The position numbers and the translations under genes were made by a program. The notes beneath the pieces are model-generated. The model saw only the letters and a program-made list of their open reading frames with translations. It was not told where the DNA came from and did no database searches. Below are positions 13,086-26,200 of a stretch of 64,000 nucleotides of DNA, in pieces (the first letter of the stretch is position 1; the number at the start of each line of letters is the position of its first letter). Source of the stretch: Saturnia japonica (taxonomy: Eukaryota > Arthropoda > Insecta > Lepidoptera > Saturniidae); NCBI GenBank assembly GCA_033032175.1, contig CM065304.1:11098001-11162000 (forward strand), given 5' to 3'.

Positions 13086-13186
13086 AAGCCCAGTGAAGCT
13101 TTCAAAGCCTCTAATGGCTCCAGGGCCAACAGTAAGGCCAATAGTAAGGCTAACAGTATAAGTACCATGTCAGTTCGAAAAAAGAA
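13086..13186 (+). mobile_element. 5'-truncated retroposon, diverged (family R copy 1)
   Basis: Matches the 3' end of the retroposons at 61853-61940 and 35808-36368: CAGTGAAGCTTTCAAAGCC ... TGTCAGTTCGAAAAAA. It is flanked by GAGATGATACCCTC (13072-13085) and GAGGTGATACCTC (13187-13199), a slightly diverged target duplication. A short internal AGTAAGGCYAA repeat is expanded. Confidence 0.6.
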
Positions 13187-13297
13187 GAGGTGATACCTCA
13201 GTAATATCGCATTAATCGCATTTCGATAATGGAAATATTGTGAAGCAACCATATCATGGTGGTAGTGCATTTTTTAAAGCTTGTCTATCTGGCTATG

Positions 13298-14580
13298 TAC
13301 AGGGTGGGCCAGAAAGGCGTACGATTTTAACCTTATGAGCGGGGGCTGCGCAGGTGGTGAGGACGAGAAGCTCGGTTGAGATGAGAATTTAGTTGCGATG
13401 GATCGCTTCACCGGAGCGCAGCGTGCATTCTGCGTTAAACATTATTATAAAAATGGTGATTCGTGCGCTACTGTTCAACGTTTATTTCGGCGTGAGTTTG
13501 GATTACATGACGTAAATCAGTGTCCTAAGGAAAGTGTGATTCGATCGTGGGTCAGAAAGTTCGAAGCTACTGGTTCGACTCTCAAACAAAAGCCTGCGAG
13601 AGACCCAAGGTCAACAAGACCGGAAGACACAATTGAACAAGTTAGAGCTTCAGTTCAACGCAATCCTGGTCTATCGACTCGCAAGCGATTAGCTGAACTT
13701 GTGGTATCCAGAACCTCTTTGCGTCGCATTTTGTTGAAAGATTTGAATTTGCACCCGTATAAAATTCAACTTGGCAGGAATTACTGCCAAATGACCTAAT
13801 TTTACGACGAGCTTTTGTTGAAACAATGTTGGAACACTTTCAGAGTTTCAACAATATTCTGTTCTCCAACGAAGCCCATTTTCACTTAAATGGGCATGTC
13901 AATAAACATAATTGCCGTTACTGGGCTGCAGAGAACCCATGTACAAAACATCAAAAGCCTCTGCATTCGAGAAAGTAACCGTTTGGGCGGCCATATCAGC
14001 ACACGGAATTATCGGACCCTATTACTTTGAAAATCAACAAATCACTGTAAATTCCGACCGATACATAACCATGTTAAGGGATTTTTTCTTTCCGTAACTG
14101 CAACAATTTGAAGCCTATAATCGTGCGACGTAGTTTCAACAAGATGGTGCGACATGCCATACATCTAATTCTTCGATGGCGGCCGAAAACGAGATGTTTG
14201 CTGGGAAACTGATATCGCGCCGAGGTGACATTGCATGGCCGCCTAGAAGTCCGGATCTAGATGTTGTACGACCTGGTAGTCCTGGCTCATCGGCGACTCT
14301 CTTGATTTAATGCATTTAATGCTGGTATGGATTGGGCACAATGGTACTAATATATTCAGTAGAATAGAAGTCCCGGAAAAAAAAAGTAGAGTCTACTCCA
14401 ATAACTCAGCCACGATTAACCAGTTGAAGATGAATATCCGAGAAGAAATGGCAGCTATTCCTCGCGCAATGTGTCAGCGAGTTTTTAGCAATTTCAGGTT
14501 CAGATTCGAGGAATGTTTGCAGCGGGATGGTGCACAACTGAATGATGTAATTTTTAAGAAATAAATTTCCCAGATGTCTA
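13298..14580 (+). mobile_element. Decayed Tc1/mariner-superfamily DNA transposon
   Basis: The left end TACAGGGTGGGCCAGAAAGG resembles the terminal repeat start of this group. A broken transposase gene follows. No matching right terminal repeat was found after the gene, so the right boundary is set at the end of the coding remnant. Confidence 0.65.
13398..14564 (+). pseudogene. Transposase pseudogene with DUF4817-type HTH
   Basis: The N-terminus MDRFTGAQRAFCVKHYYKNG followed by SCATVQRLFRREF is the helix-turn-helix (DUF4817-like) domain of arthropod Tc1/mariner-superfamily transposases. Then come the DDE-type core pieces FSNEAHFHLNGHVNKHN, KVTVWAAISAHGIIGPYYF, FQQDGATCHT, RGDIAWPPRSPDL, and the C-terminal IREEMAAIPRAMCQRVFSNF. 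It is clearly dead. There are frameshifts near 13780 and 13960, in-frame stops near 14095 and 14130, and the first catalytic Asp is Asn (AAC at 13868-13870). The segment that should carry the third acidic residue is scrambled after RSPDL. Confidence 0.85.
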
Positions 14581-15829
14581 TTTTAATTGAAATAAAGATG
14601 TGTATGTGTATTGTATTTTTTTTTTAATTCGCAATTCTTTCTAACCCAACTTGTACCTAACACCTATAGGGTGAAAATCTTTGTCCACGATCTCAGGATG
14701 AGTCGAACGTTGCACTTGACAGCCGGTCCTTATCCATAATCACTTGACATTTTAACCAGCCGTATAACATGATTTTTTTTTTTAATTATTGATATTTCCA
14801 TATTAATATTATAATATCGTGCACAACAAAACGCATAGCAATGAGATACCCATTACATCAAGGAAAATTGGCCTTTTCTATTTATCATGTTCATCCTATA
14901 ATATAATATATAATAGGAATTATAGATTTGTAATATAAATCTGTAAGAAATTTGTTTGTCGACCGACATGCATTCGACATGCGTACCCTAAACAATAGAG
15001 CGCGCTCAACGGACGGGTCAAATGAGGCGAGGCGCGGCGTCAAATCTCGGGTTGCACAGACTTGGCGCCGGCCGACACATTCGAGAAGTTAGCACACCCA
15101 TTCAAAACGACGAAAAAAAAAAACAATAAACCAAAAGTTCTTGACGTCATGCATCAGTTCACAAAGTAACAAGCGACCGTAACAAACGAGTTCGACAGAG
15201 AATCAATTTCTGCGACGCGTCATATAACATTGAACTAAATAGTTTACGCTCGTTTTAAACGGCATATTTCACTTAAATCGTAACCACCTGAAGCAAGAAT
15301 GAAAAATAAACACACCTAGCTAATTTCTCTCGCAACGATCCTAGAATGATGTTATCTAGAACCAACTCTGTTAATTGGTCAATTAAACGGCATTATGCAC
15401 AACGTGCATGTTGTAAATTTAAATGTAGATAAATCATTTGGAAAATCACTGTCTTAATTAGACTGAGAGATGTCAGCGGAGCCGATGCCCCTGCTCGAGA
15501 ATAAATCAGGACTTAAATTGCTTTCCGCAACGACACTCCCATCGCCGACTTGGCGTTAATAGCGCGTGCAACCGAAATTTTAGACGAATGTTTGGAATTT
15601 TTTTAACCTTGAAATAGAATACGGCACACACGGAGCAGGCGCCATGAAACAAAAAGAAGTTGTAATGAAATCTAGCTTAAAACATTCAATTAGGACACAG
15701 CGCCTTATGAATAAAAATATATTATAGGAGTATCTCTTTTTTAAATATTTTCCCGTAACTTCATTCCTACTCTTTTTATGTTGTATTTACATGTCTTATA
15801 TCTACCTACCTAATTTATATGGTTAATTA

Positions 15830-15993
15830 GCTTTACTCGGTATCTAAAAAAAAGAAGAAAGATGTAGGTAAACTTGGAATGTTAAACATTATCTAAATAT
15901 AAATTTTCATCCAAATCGTTGGAGCCGTTTCCGAGAAATCAATTACATATATATACACACACACAATAATCGCTCACTTAACAGTATAATATT
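15830..15993 (-). mobile_element. Small Helitron-like element, left arm of an inverted pair
   Basis: Minus-strand copy of the element at 16278-16440, sharing TTGGAGCCGTTTCCGAGAAA, GTAAACTTGGAATGTTAAA and GTGAGCGATT. The hairpin end is degenerate here (CTTTACTCGG). Confidence 0.55.
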
Positions 15994-16277
15994 TTATCAT
16001 TGGTTGATTAACATAAAAGTAGATTTAAATAATTTCAGTATAAAACATATTATTTGTACAGTAACTGAATCACCTTATCATTGTATTTGATTGTTCTTTA
16101 CAGTAGTTAGTGTTGCAACATTAGAAAGAATATAAAAGTAAGTTGTAGTCAATAAAGTTGACGTGAATAACGGGGAACTTTACGCCTTGGATGAATTCAG
16201 ATTATAATTAATAAAACAATATTTCTATATTAAATATATGTACATGATTTTTTTTGTAAATACAGATTACTAATGAA

Positions 16278-16440
16278 TCTAATACTATTAAGTGAGCAAT
16301 TCTAGTATATATATGTATATGCAATTCGTTTCTCGGAAACGGCTCCAACGATATAGATGAAATTTTGTATTTTAATATTATTTTACATTCCAAGTTTACT
16401 TAGATAGGTATTTTTTAAGATACCGAGCAAAGCTCGGTCG
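16278..16440 (+). mobile_element. Small Helitron-like element, right arm of an inverted pair
   Basis: Begins A|TCTAATACTATTAAGTGAG at 16278 and ends with the perfect hairpin CCGAGCAAAGCTCGG followed by about 10 nt, as in Helitron 3' ends. The interior contains CGTTTCTCGGAAACGGCTCC. Together with 15830-15993 it forms a long imperfect inverted repeat with a 285-bp spacer. Confidence 0.55.
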
Positions 16441-17819
16441 CTCAAGTATTGCTTACATTAAACGCTAGCCAGTGACATTATTAATCCTTTAGCTCTCTTA
16501 CATAACAAAAATGTACGTGAAATTGGCATATATGCCATCCGCGGGAACAGAGATATTTATTAAGTAGTATGAGAATTAATGGTAAAAAGTATATCAATTA
16601 TTGCACCGTATTGTTAGCTTATTTTCATTTTTGCACCTGCTGTGCTACAGTACCTATTATGCAAACATTATTGTACCAGAATAAAAGCTAAAAAAATTCA
16701 AATATCAAATTAGATTTTTCTAAGTTTCCATTTAAACTTTGAAGTTACCATGCTGATATTTTTTTTATTTGCCGCACTTTTTCAGTCTCTACATTCGTTA
16801 ACCAGACTCTACTTAACAAGCTTATAAAATCATAAAACCCGTAAGTAGCAAATGAAATTAAAGATGATGGCATATATTTCTTTTTAGATTACCCGACATA
16901 AATGTAATTAACAATACCATTATTGGATCGTATCAATATAACTGTTGGTATGGTAACTAACATCGAGTGATTTGGATTTAATTACTTGGATCACCAACTC
17001 CGCCCAACTCGAAATCGAATGGTCGTAAATCAAGAATAATAATGTCGGGCTTTTGTTTCTTTTTAACTGACTAAACAAATTTTATCAATGATATTACACG
17101 ATCGTTAGGGAATAATTAAATATTATTGAATTGGTTTTAAGAGATCGCCAGCAAAGCTAATAAAAATACATAACTGGCAACTAGTTCACTTTAGTAAAGA
17201 AATCCCAAGTAACTGTGATCGACGATTAGTGATGAGTTGATAACATAACATAATGATTGTGATAGTGTACTTTTTAAAGTCTAATTAAACTGCTACATCA
17301 ACCGCTGTATACTTAATAAAGGCATCTAATGAGTTAGTTATAACATACTTAGATAAATAGATACTTGGGTTTATTTCAAAGGCTAAGAATAGTTGATTTT
17401 AATAATCTGATTATTAGGAGAGGAAATTAATATATCGATAACAGATTTAGAAACTAAGCGTTAATTATTTTGCTAAAGTAAAAAATTCCTAAAAAGCCGA
17501 TATGGCGTTTATAAACTAATTCTGAACAAACCACAGTCATAGGATTTTATCTTTCCTCATTTTGCTTCGAAATGTATACGAGAATATCTTTATCTTTAAA
17601 ACTCCATCTTGGAATTGATACAAAAAATATACAACAACAAAGATAGAACGAATATGTATATCTGTTTACAAAAGCTTCAAGAAAGACAAAACAGTATTTA
17701 GAGTTTTTCACATTGTTTACAACAAAACATACAATTATAAATTTACATAACTTTTTCAAGAGTCATACTTTAAAATATATTTGTATAAATAACCTTTTTC
17801 ATTGACTTCGACTACGTGT

Positions 17820-17948
17820 TTATCATACTAAGCTCTTATCCAGGCGACCTTTATGCCAAATTTCATTGCGATCGGTTCAGTGGTTTAGTCGTGAAAAAGT
17901 AACAAACAGACAGACAAGAGTTACTTTCCCATTTATAATATAAGTGTG
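17820..17948 (-). mobile_element. Helitron 5' fragment, same family as 2339-3358
   Basis: The minus-strand start CACACTTATATTATAAATGG is followed by GAAAGTAACTCTTGTCTGTC and an ACTAAACCACTGAACCGATC motif that also occurs in the complete copy. Truncated. Confidence 0.55.
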
Positions 17949-20090
17949 AATTTAGTTAATTATTTACGCTATATAGAGACGACCGTTATTCGCCTTCACA
18001 TAAATGAATTCAAGATTAACAAAGTGTAAACGAGAAAATCATGAGGTGTTAAAAATCTGATAAAACCCACTAATTTATCACAACTAATCATCGTTGACAT
18101 TATTAATATATAAATATTTAAACTGGACTCTTTTAAATAGGAAGCTACGTTGACATTTAAATATTCCATTTCAAAGAGATACAAGCGAGACCTATAATAA
18201 AAAATAACATAAGAACCCATACAGAGATATTTCCACTAATCTATAATTCTATCAGCAAGTCGGGCAAATACGAAAATAAGCATCAAAGTGTTTTTTAGAG
18301 GAAAGACGACAAATGTTGAACAGCAAGCCGCAGTAGCAAACACGTGTTACATATTGTCTGACAATATTTACTGTTGCTTTATTAGCCTGAGAAGCGGATA
18401 GAAGAAAATGAAAATAGCCTTTCTACACTCTCGAGCACGTGTCATGAAAGCGTACAACGGTTGAATTCATCTGTGACAAACTCTAACTTGATATACACAA
18501 TAACACAAATTTAATTTAGTTCTGCGTATTCAATTAACGACAAAAATAATCTTGAATAATTATCATTAATTTCTGTGAACAACTCATCACATACTTAAGC
18601 GAGGATGGCAATAAAATTCAAATCCAATTGCGTCGACCCTTGATTTACAACGAATCAATAAAAGAGAAGGCTATCATTACCCTTTTTATTACGTATTCAA
18701 TAAAAGTAATGTACTTGGCAATCAACGCGACGATGCGACGTTCCGATAGATTCTAAAATGGAACTACTATTACGACGTTTTAGTTTATTTATTTGATGTA
18801 ACGGAACCTTCAAACATTGCTCGCAAAATATGGCGAACAACAATTACATCTTATGCCTAAAAGATAAATGTAATCTGTTACAATACGATTTTAATAACAA
18901 TCTTTAGACCTCTGTAAAACCGTTGACAGCTCATATTTAACCAATTTAACGTTTTTCGTGTAAACTAGGTAACGTCAGTCAGCATTAGGGATTATAGAAG
19001 TTTATAATACATCAAGTACTCGAGTTTAAACAGCATAAAATATATAATAGGCTAAAAAAACAAGTTTGAGAAATGCCTCGTAAAATAAAACAAGGGACTA
19101 CGTCCGGAGATATGTCAAGATAGCAAGCCATGCGGCGGGGGGCGCTAGCACGGCGCCGGCGCGGGTGCACCTCGAGACCCAATTAGAAGCACACCTTTTG
19201 GACATGTGCTCTCACTCGGCGTTAACTAACGCCTAAAATCTACTGCCATAGGACAACTACATCGGTTACCGTTTATTCATTATTTTAATGAAAAATTTCA
19301 TGATTTTTGTGTTATTTTTAGTATGCAAGATAAATAATAATAGAATAGTTTTTTGAATTGGTTTTCGATTAATATTAGCGTGAAAGCTTAGAAATACACT
19401 ATATGGGCTGACATAATTGAATTCAGCCAGAATCACACCAGATAGGAGCACATAGACAGCAAGTTGCGGAAACAAAATCCGTGAAAACTAGATACTTGAT
19501 ATGCTAAGAATACTCTTTCTTATCTTTAAATATGTTCAGCAGTAAAGATAAATATAAGTGAAAAAAAAACTCGAGAGGTGTCATGGGACACCCGATAGGA
19601 AGATAGTTTAATATAATTTTCATATCATTGTAATAAAAACAAAAAAAAAGTTTATATAAAATATCCTAAATCAGCGCGACTTGCAAGTTTCGACTACTCG
19701 TACAGTACGTACAACAGTGCGTACAAGTCTGATCGTCACACAGATAGGCCAATTCGACTTCGATCATAGTCTTGAATATCCTTAGATGTATGTATATGTT
19801 TCTCTTTTTAGTGTCGGAACACTTTTTTCCAGTTTAGATCCCAACTCGCGAGAAAGAAACTCAGTTCCAATAAATAGGAAAAAAATAATTGATTGTATGT
19901 TTTATACTGACCGAGTTGACATAATTTTTCTATGGACGATGTTTTAAAAATATCGTTTACTATATAAACCCGTTTTCAGTAAAAGTGTCTATTAGAAACA
20001 TAAATGTTTAAAGAAAAATGAGTAGTGGTCAGCAAAATATTTTTTATGGTAAATTGGAGTGGATATAATAAAATGGTGAACTTCACTTAC

Positions 20091-20219
20091 CTTTGTTTTG
20101 ACAAGTTTAGAATTTTCTTTACACATCTTAGCGAGAGCATGGTACTCCCCTCTCGCGGCGCATAGTATCCACTGCTTCTGCTTCGAATCCAAGGGGTCCG
20201 TTTCACTCTTCTGATCCAA
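20091..20219 (-). CDS. sowah: sowah coding exon 4 (pre-ankyrin segment)
   Basis: 129 nt, 43 codons, phase 0 at both ends, between a GATATTTTAG acceptor and an AAG|GTAAGTG donor. The peptide LDQKSETDPLDSKQKQWILC, then AARGEYHALAKMCKENSKLV, matches the PL-(D/E)-x-x-x-x-W-(I/L)-x-x-A-x-x-G segment that precedes the ankyrin repeats of SOWAH proteins. Base composition is much richer in G/C than the flanking introns. The next exon should start at phase 0 and encode the first ankyrin repeat. Confidence 0.75.
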
Positions 20220-23200
20220 CTAAAATATCATCAAATCCTTAGCACATTACTAACACTATTAGTTTAAAAGTGGTTTCTGCGAGCGACCAAGCCTAATGCT
20301 TGAAACTAAGGTAAAGTAGGTTGTTAAAAGGCTAATTTCAATTTTATACATAATATTTAAAAAGAGCGTTCAGATAATCAACTCATTAAAATTATGAAAT
20401 GGTTATTTATTAACGGCCTCGTTAGCCTAGTGGTTGTAAGCGCGACTGCTATGAGCGAGTTCCTGGGTTCGAATCCCAGGTCGAGAAAAGTGGTATTGGG
20501 TTTTTCCTATGAAATTCTCAGTAGCAGCTCGGAGTTTGGATTCGCACCCGATTAATGGCGATAGGCTTGCCCCCTATTACATGGGACCTAAAAACATACT
20601 CGGCGAAATGTGGGTGTACAAATGTACACCTCTGCCTAACCCTTCGGGAAAAACATGAAATAGAGTATTAAAGACTACCGATTAAAACACGGAATAAACA
20701 TTAGATAACGATTTTTAAAAACAAGCTGTAGTGTATTGACTTCACGAGGTAATGTATTCACTTCGACTAAAATGCCTATATAACAGAGACGAGCGAGCAC
20801 TTAAGGCAGACATAAGAAAGCTGACCGTAGTGCAGGTAGTGGATACTGGTGAGAAGATGGTGATCTCATATAGATCTGAACAATACACTAGCCCTTAAAA
20901 GGGTAAATTTGGGAATACATGTTTCAATATAATTAATGACGTAGTATAGAAACTTTTGTATAAAACAAGAGTTATTTGTGTCAAATAGGTTTAAAAACAC
21001 AGGCGAAGTTGCTGGTGCAAACTATTATGAAATAGCTTCAAAGAAATCATACAATGGACACTCTACGATTCTAGTTCATATCTGAACTATCTATCTCTCT
21101 CTATCTAGCTCAGCGTATCTCATAATTTTCCTGCAAGGGAACAATTCGAAAATCCGGGAGTTTTTATTAGATAAGTACCTTATTTTGGGAGGTAGGTTAA
21201 AGAAAAAAATATATACATTTTAAAACATTAGAGTAGAAAATATACTATAATTTTGTTAGAATTCCGAACTGCAAACCTACTAGATATCAATCACAATTAT
21301 AGAAAATTAAATATTTATATCTGATATATGTATCATCGATCCTGTATACCAGGAATATTTGTATACCTATTTGATATATGAGAAGTAGTGTTAATTTAAT
21401 ATCTCTCTATAATGTACACTTGTTTAAACCATTCTACGATTTCTAGTAATAGCTAAAATAAACATAATTTGGGAAACTTTCATCTAGCTTATCATTTAAT
21501 GAATTCTCGATCAAAATATTTACAGTTGAAAAGGATATGCTTGTGTTTAGACATAGGTACAAATATTAATCACGTTTAAATATTTGTATTATTTATTTTG
21601 ATAACACAACTAAAAGTCACTTATTAAAATAGCAAAACTATTTTTTTTTTGATTACTTAATAGTAATATATATTATCATAATATTCAGAAGCATACTTAC
21701 AGATATTCGATCCTCCTCATCCACGCCCTGTGAACAAAGTTATATCATTAAAACAGATTCTGGGATTACTCAAACCGCAAACGATTCATTCTTAAAAACT
21801 CATACGTCTTCATTCATAGCGAACAATAATTTATTAAACGATTTACATCAAAGTACTTAATGTCTGAAAACAAAAGATTAGGATAATAAATAAAAATAAT
21901 ATTTACATACATAATAAATATCTTAACGACACATATAAATTAATCGGAACCTAATATTTCAAAATTAATAAATGAGTACTTATATTGTGAAAATAATATT
22001 TTGAATTAATGGTCAATAAATTCGAATTCTCCCGTCTTCAGGCTTGCGCTGCTATTTGAACGAGATAATGTATGTCATAAGAATTTAGAATTGAAAAACT
22101 TAATTAATGACCATAAGTTACATATAATACAGTTCATTTTTCTGCAGTACATTGAGCAACATACAATGTGTGCCGTTGGTAGAATGGACGCGCACTGCCC
22201 AGCGTGGCCACTTTACCACCTGTCGTTACATATTTATGTCTACACTATTGCTCTCACTGTTAGGGACTTCGATATTGACAAGATAACATCCTTAATGTGA
22301 TGTGTTTGATTTAATAATAAGATTGTGTTTGTAGTCAGTCAACATTTGATTTCGTGGCGAAACAATTAAAATATATAAACGAAGTGTATTAGTTATTTTT
22401 AAAGTCTTTCGATATCCGAGGAAAGTTAAGAATATAATAATAATAGTATCAGCCTGTAAGTGTCTCACTGCTGGGCAAAGAAAGGCCTCTTCCCATGGAA
22501 AGGTACGGGTTTAATCATTGTCATCCCGTGACGTATTGGCCATTTTTTATCACCGAGAAAACAACAGTTCTGTAATTTTCCCATACACAGTGGTACTACA
22601 AGAACATTTATCACGCGTTCAGATTTCTTCACGATGTTTTTCTTTACCGTCAGCCGATAGTGCTACCAATTTGAATTAGTAAATGTATGCGAATTCCGAG
22701 AAATTTTATGGTACACACCGTAATCTATATTCCACCGATCTAAACCACTCAAACACCACGAACGCTTATAATAAGGTCCTTACATATGAAATTAGCGTTT
22801 TATATGCAAAAACTATAACGATAAAAATATTATGAAATTATATGTACATTTAATCGATCGAAGTATGTACCATTATTATCTATGCACTTTCGCTATTTTA
22901 TAGGAAGTTCATTGAACCATTGCTGAAAAAATTGTGGGAGCGAGAATCAATAAAATCTTATAAGGCGGTTTGGACAGTCTCATCGGAATTGAAATTTTTC
23001 TCTTGCAAGAAGTTGTTTAAATAAGGAAAAAAGTGGTAATCTGTAGGAGCGAAATTCAGGAAGTATGGTGGGCGTCGAAAATATTTCAACCAATTCCTCT
23101 AATTAAGCGACCGTCTGTCGTGAAGTATAGAGTCTAACGTTGTCCTGAAGCAGGAGTGGGCTAGAGAAATTGACGAGTCTCGGTTGTTTAACAACTAGCT

Positions 23201-26200
23201 TTTCCATTATAGTTTGCAATTGTTGACAATACAGATTTGCCATTATCGTCTGACCAAATCTTAGGATGCTGTCGTGTATGACACCAGCACTGGTCCACTA
23301 AAAACTCACTAGTTTCTTTTTCTGAGTCAACTTTTGCATAGGACAGGGTTTGGTCGGTTCTCCTGGGTTCAACCACTGTGATGAGCGTTTCCGATTATCG
23401 TAAAGGATATATTTTTTGTCAAAAGTAACAATACGATTCAAAATTCCTTCGTTATTGTGACGGTTGAGTAATGTAATGCAGCACTCAATGCGTATGTGTT
23501 GGTGGTGTGCTTCAGTCAATTCATGCGGTATCCCTTTTTCGAGCTTTTTCAATTTGTTTCAAGTGAATTACATTTTTTTTATCACTCACACCGAATCTTG
23601 CCGCTAACTCTGACGTGGTTTGCGATGAATCCCATTCCACGATCACCTTTAATTCTTCATTATCAACTAGGGTCTCCGGCCGTCCACAGGGTTTGTTTTG
23701 AAGAACAAAATTTCCAGAACGAAAACATTGGAACCAAAAACGTGCCGTGCTTTCTTTTAGAGTAGCTTCCCCATACATATAATTAATCCTTCGAGCTGTT
23801 TCTACAGCGCTGATGCCACAGTGGAACTCATATTCGTAAATAACGTGACATTTTAAGTTTTACATTTTGTGAAAAAAACAATGTCAAAGTAAAATCAAAT
23901 GTTGCCAAAACAAATGAATCACTGAATTCGAGAAACTAATTCAGAAGCCTAAATTTGATATAAATTTGACTTTGTTATTCCTAACTATACGACAGGTATT
24001 TGAAATCAAAGTGGCCAGTTCAACAAAACGCCAATTTCATGTATAAGAAACTATAGAATATTTATAACAATATAGTTAAGTAAACAGAGACGATAGGTAA
24101 GTTTCTAAAATATTTTACAGAAAACAAAGGTGATGAATTTCTTATTTAAAGCCGTAGCCTTTTGAAACCCTAAATTACTGGACTTACTTCTTATATTAAA
24201 GGTTCGTACAAACCAACGCGTTAAGCTTGCGGTCGCGGTGGCGTGCACGGTAGCGATCAAGTTAAACAGCTGTCTGTATTTGTATTACTACCATTGCACC
24301 ACGAGCCCGTCGTACATTTTTCGCCAGACTCAGACAACTGAACGCGTAGATCGGGTAAATGGTTTGAATGACGCTTGCACGCAAATTAGATCGCCACCGC
24401 GATCGCTAGTCGAACGCGTTGGTTTAATCTTCACTTAAGCCGCATTGTAATTTACCATGTTGACTGACTAAATATATCGGTACATATAACTACAAGAATT
24501 TTTTTTTCTAAATCGTAACCAAGCCTTACAATAAATAACGACCACAACTAGTGTAAAAGTGACCCAATTCACATTTTATTGGATTCTTAGACAAGTAAGG
24601 TAAATAATTTAAAGTATATTATATAGAGACCTATACTACATAGAGTTTTATTATATATCTAAGAATAAGAATAGTGTAGGCTTGCTTTTGCGTTGAGGTT
24701 ATTAAATTTAGTTGGTTCTAGCGGGAATCTTAAACGTGAACTTAGTTGTTTAAGCAAAAATCTTGTCCATCATGTCACAAATTACGTAGGTAGGTACCTA
24801 AGTACTATAACAAATAGTGTAAATAAGTTAAGTTTTAAACTTTACCGTGATATTTATTAAATAATACATCAAATCTGCTTTACGTTTGTAACAAGATGTA
24901 ATTATACTTTTTACTATAATAGCTTTCCACATACGGCTTTGTTTCCGTAATTTCCGTTCTATGGAAAAGCTTAATGATATGTAACCTATAAGTATAATAT
25001 TCTGAAAAAATTTCTACCTACCAATGTAAGTTCCGTTAAAATCGGTTCAGCCATTTCGGATATTAGCCCAGACCAAGAAACAGAAAGGCAATTAATTATT
25101 TTAATGACGCGTGTTTGGGTTTTCGTATTCAAATAATCATGTAAGCTGTAGAGGCCTTTATTTCGTAATTAGAGACAGACATTTAATTTTTATTTATATG
25201 TATTATATTATGTGTTTTGTGACTTCTGTTTGTTTCAAACATAAGTATTTTTTGTACTGGTGAATACAAATATCTTTATATATGGCTATAACATATTGTG
25301 TCGGAGAAAAAGTGTTTTCGCATAACGTAGACATAAACTTGTTATAAAATTTCTTTGGCTGTACTATTTGTATCTGGCTGATTTTGGTACCAGTAAAAAG
25401 GTTACATTAAAAAAAAATTAAAAAAAGTTGTTTCCCGCTATTTTTCATTTGTTTTTCTTTTTGTAAAAATGAGTGAATCTAATGAAGAAATTCGATACAT
25501 ATTAAAATATTATTACAAAAAAAGCAAAAATGAAACTCAAGCAGCGAAAAAAAATTTCTGATGTTTATAGACCTAATACAGCGTCAGTAAGAGTAGCACA
25601 AAGTTGGTTCAAACGTTTTCAGTTCGGAAATTTTGATGTTAAAGATACACCTCGCTCTGGTTGCCTGTTACGAATAAAATGGACGCCATTTTTGAAAAAG
25701 TGGAGTAAGATCGGCATATCAGTAGTTACGATGTAGCTGAAGAACTGGAAGTTGATCACAAAACAGTTTTAGCCCATTTGAAGAAAGCTGGCTATACCAA
25801 AAAGCTCGATATGTGGGTGCCACACGAGCTCACTGAAAGAAATCTAATAAACCGTGTACTCATTTGCGATTTATTATTGAGACGTAATGAAACGGAGCCG
25901 TTTTTGAAGAGATTGATAACTGGCGATGAAAAGTAGATCACGTACGACAAGAACGTGCGAAAAAGGTCGTAGTCTAAGGTCGGCCAGGCTTCACAGACTT
26001 TGGCTAAACCTGGGCTAACTCGAAATAAGGTGATGCTGTGTGTATGGTGGGACTGGAAGGGCATTGTTCATTATGAGCTTTTACCGCCTGGCAGAGCCAT
26101 CGATTCGGATCTCTACTGCCAACAACTGATGAGATTAAAGGGTGCACTTGAGAAAAAGCGGCCGGAATTGATGAACAGGAAGGGTGTAGTCTTTCTTCAC

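Larger units (their letters stand above)
1..20090 (-). other. Downstream sowah intron, transposon-rich
   Basis: No ankyrin-repeat exon could be found on the minus strand, so this whole stretch is read as intron of sowah. It holds the elements listed separately. Unassigned stretches (215-1306, 3565-4870, 5227-7959, 9200-10227, 10545-11490, 11856-13070, 14640-15829, 16441-17819, 17949-20090) are AT-rich with no convincing exon. Two short GC-rich patches stand out: 14990-15100 and 19095-19200. A missed small exon is possible. Confidence 0.55.

Noticed and set aside
20415..20485. tRNA gene call from box A/box B sequences
   Set aside because: Followed by a shared 180-bp non-tRNA body present in three other copies; no clean cloverleaf was drawn, so it is a SINE head.
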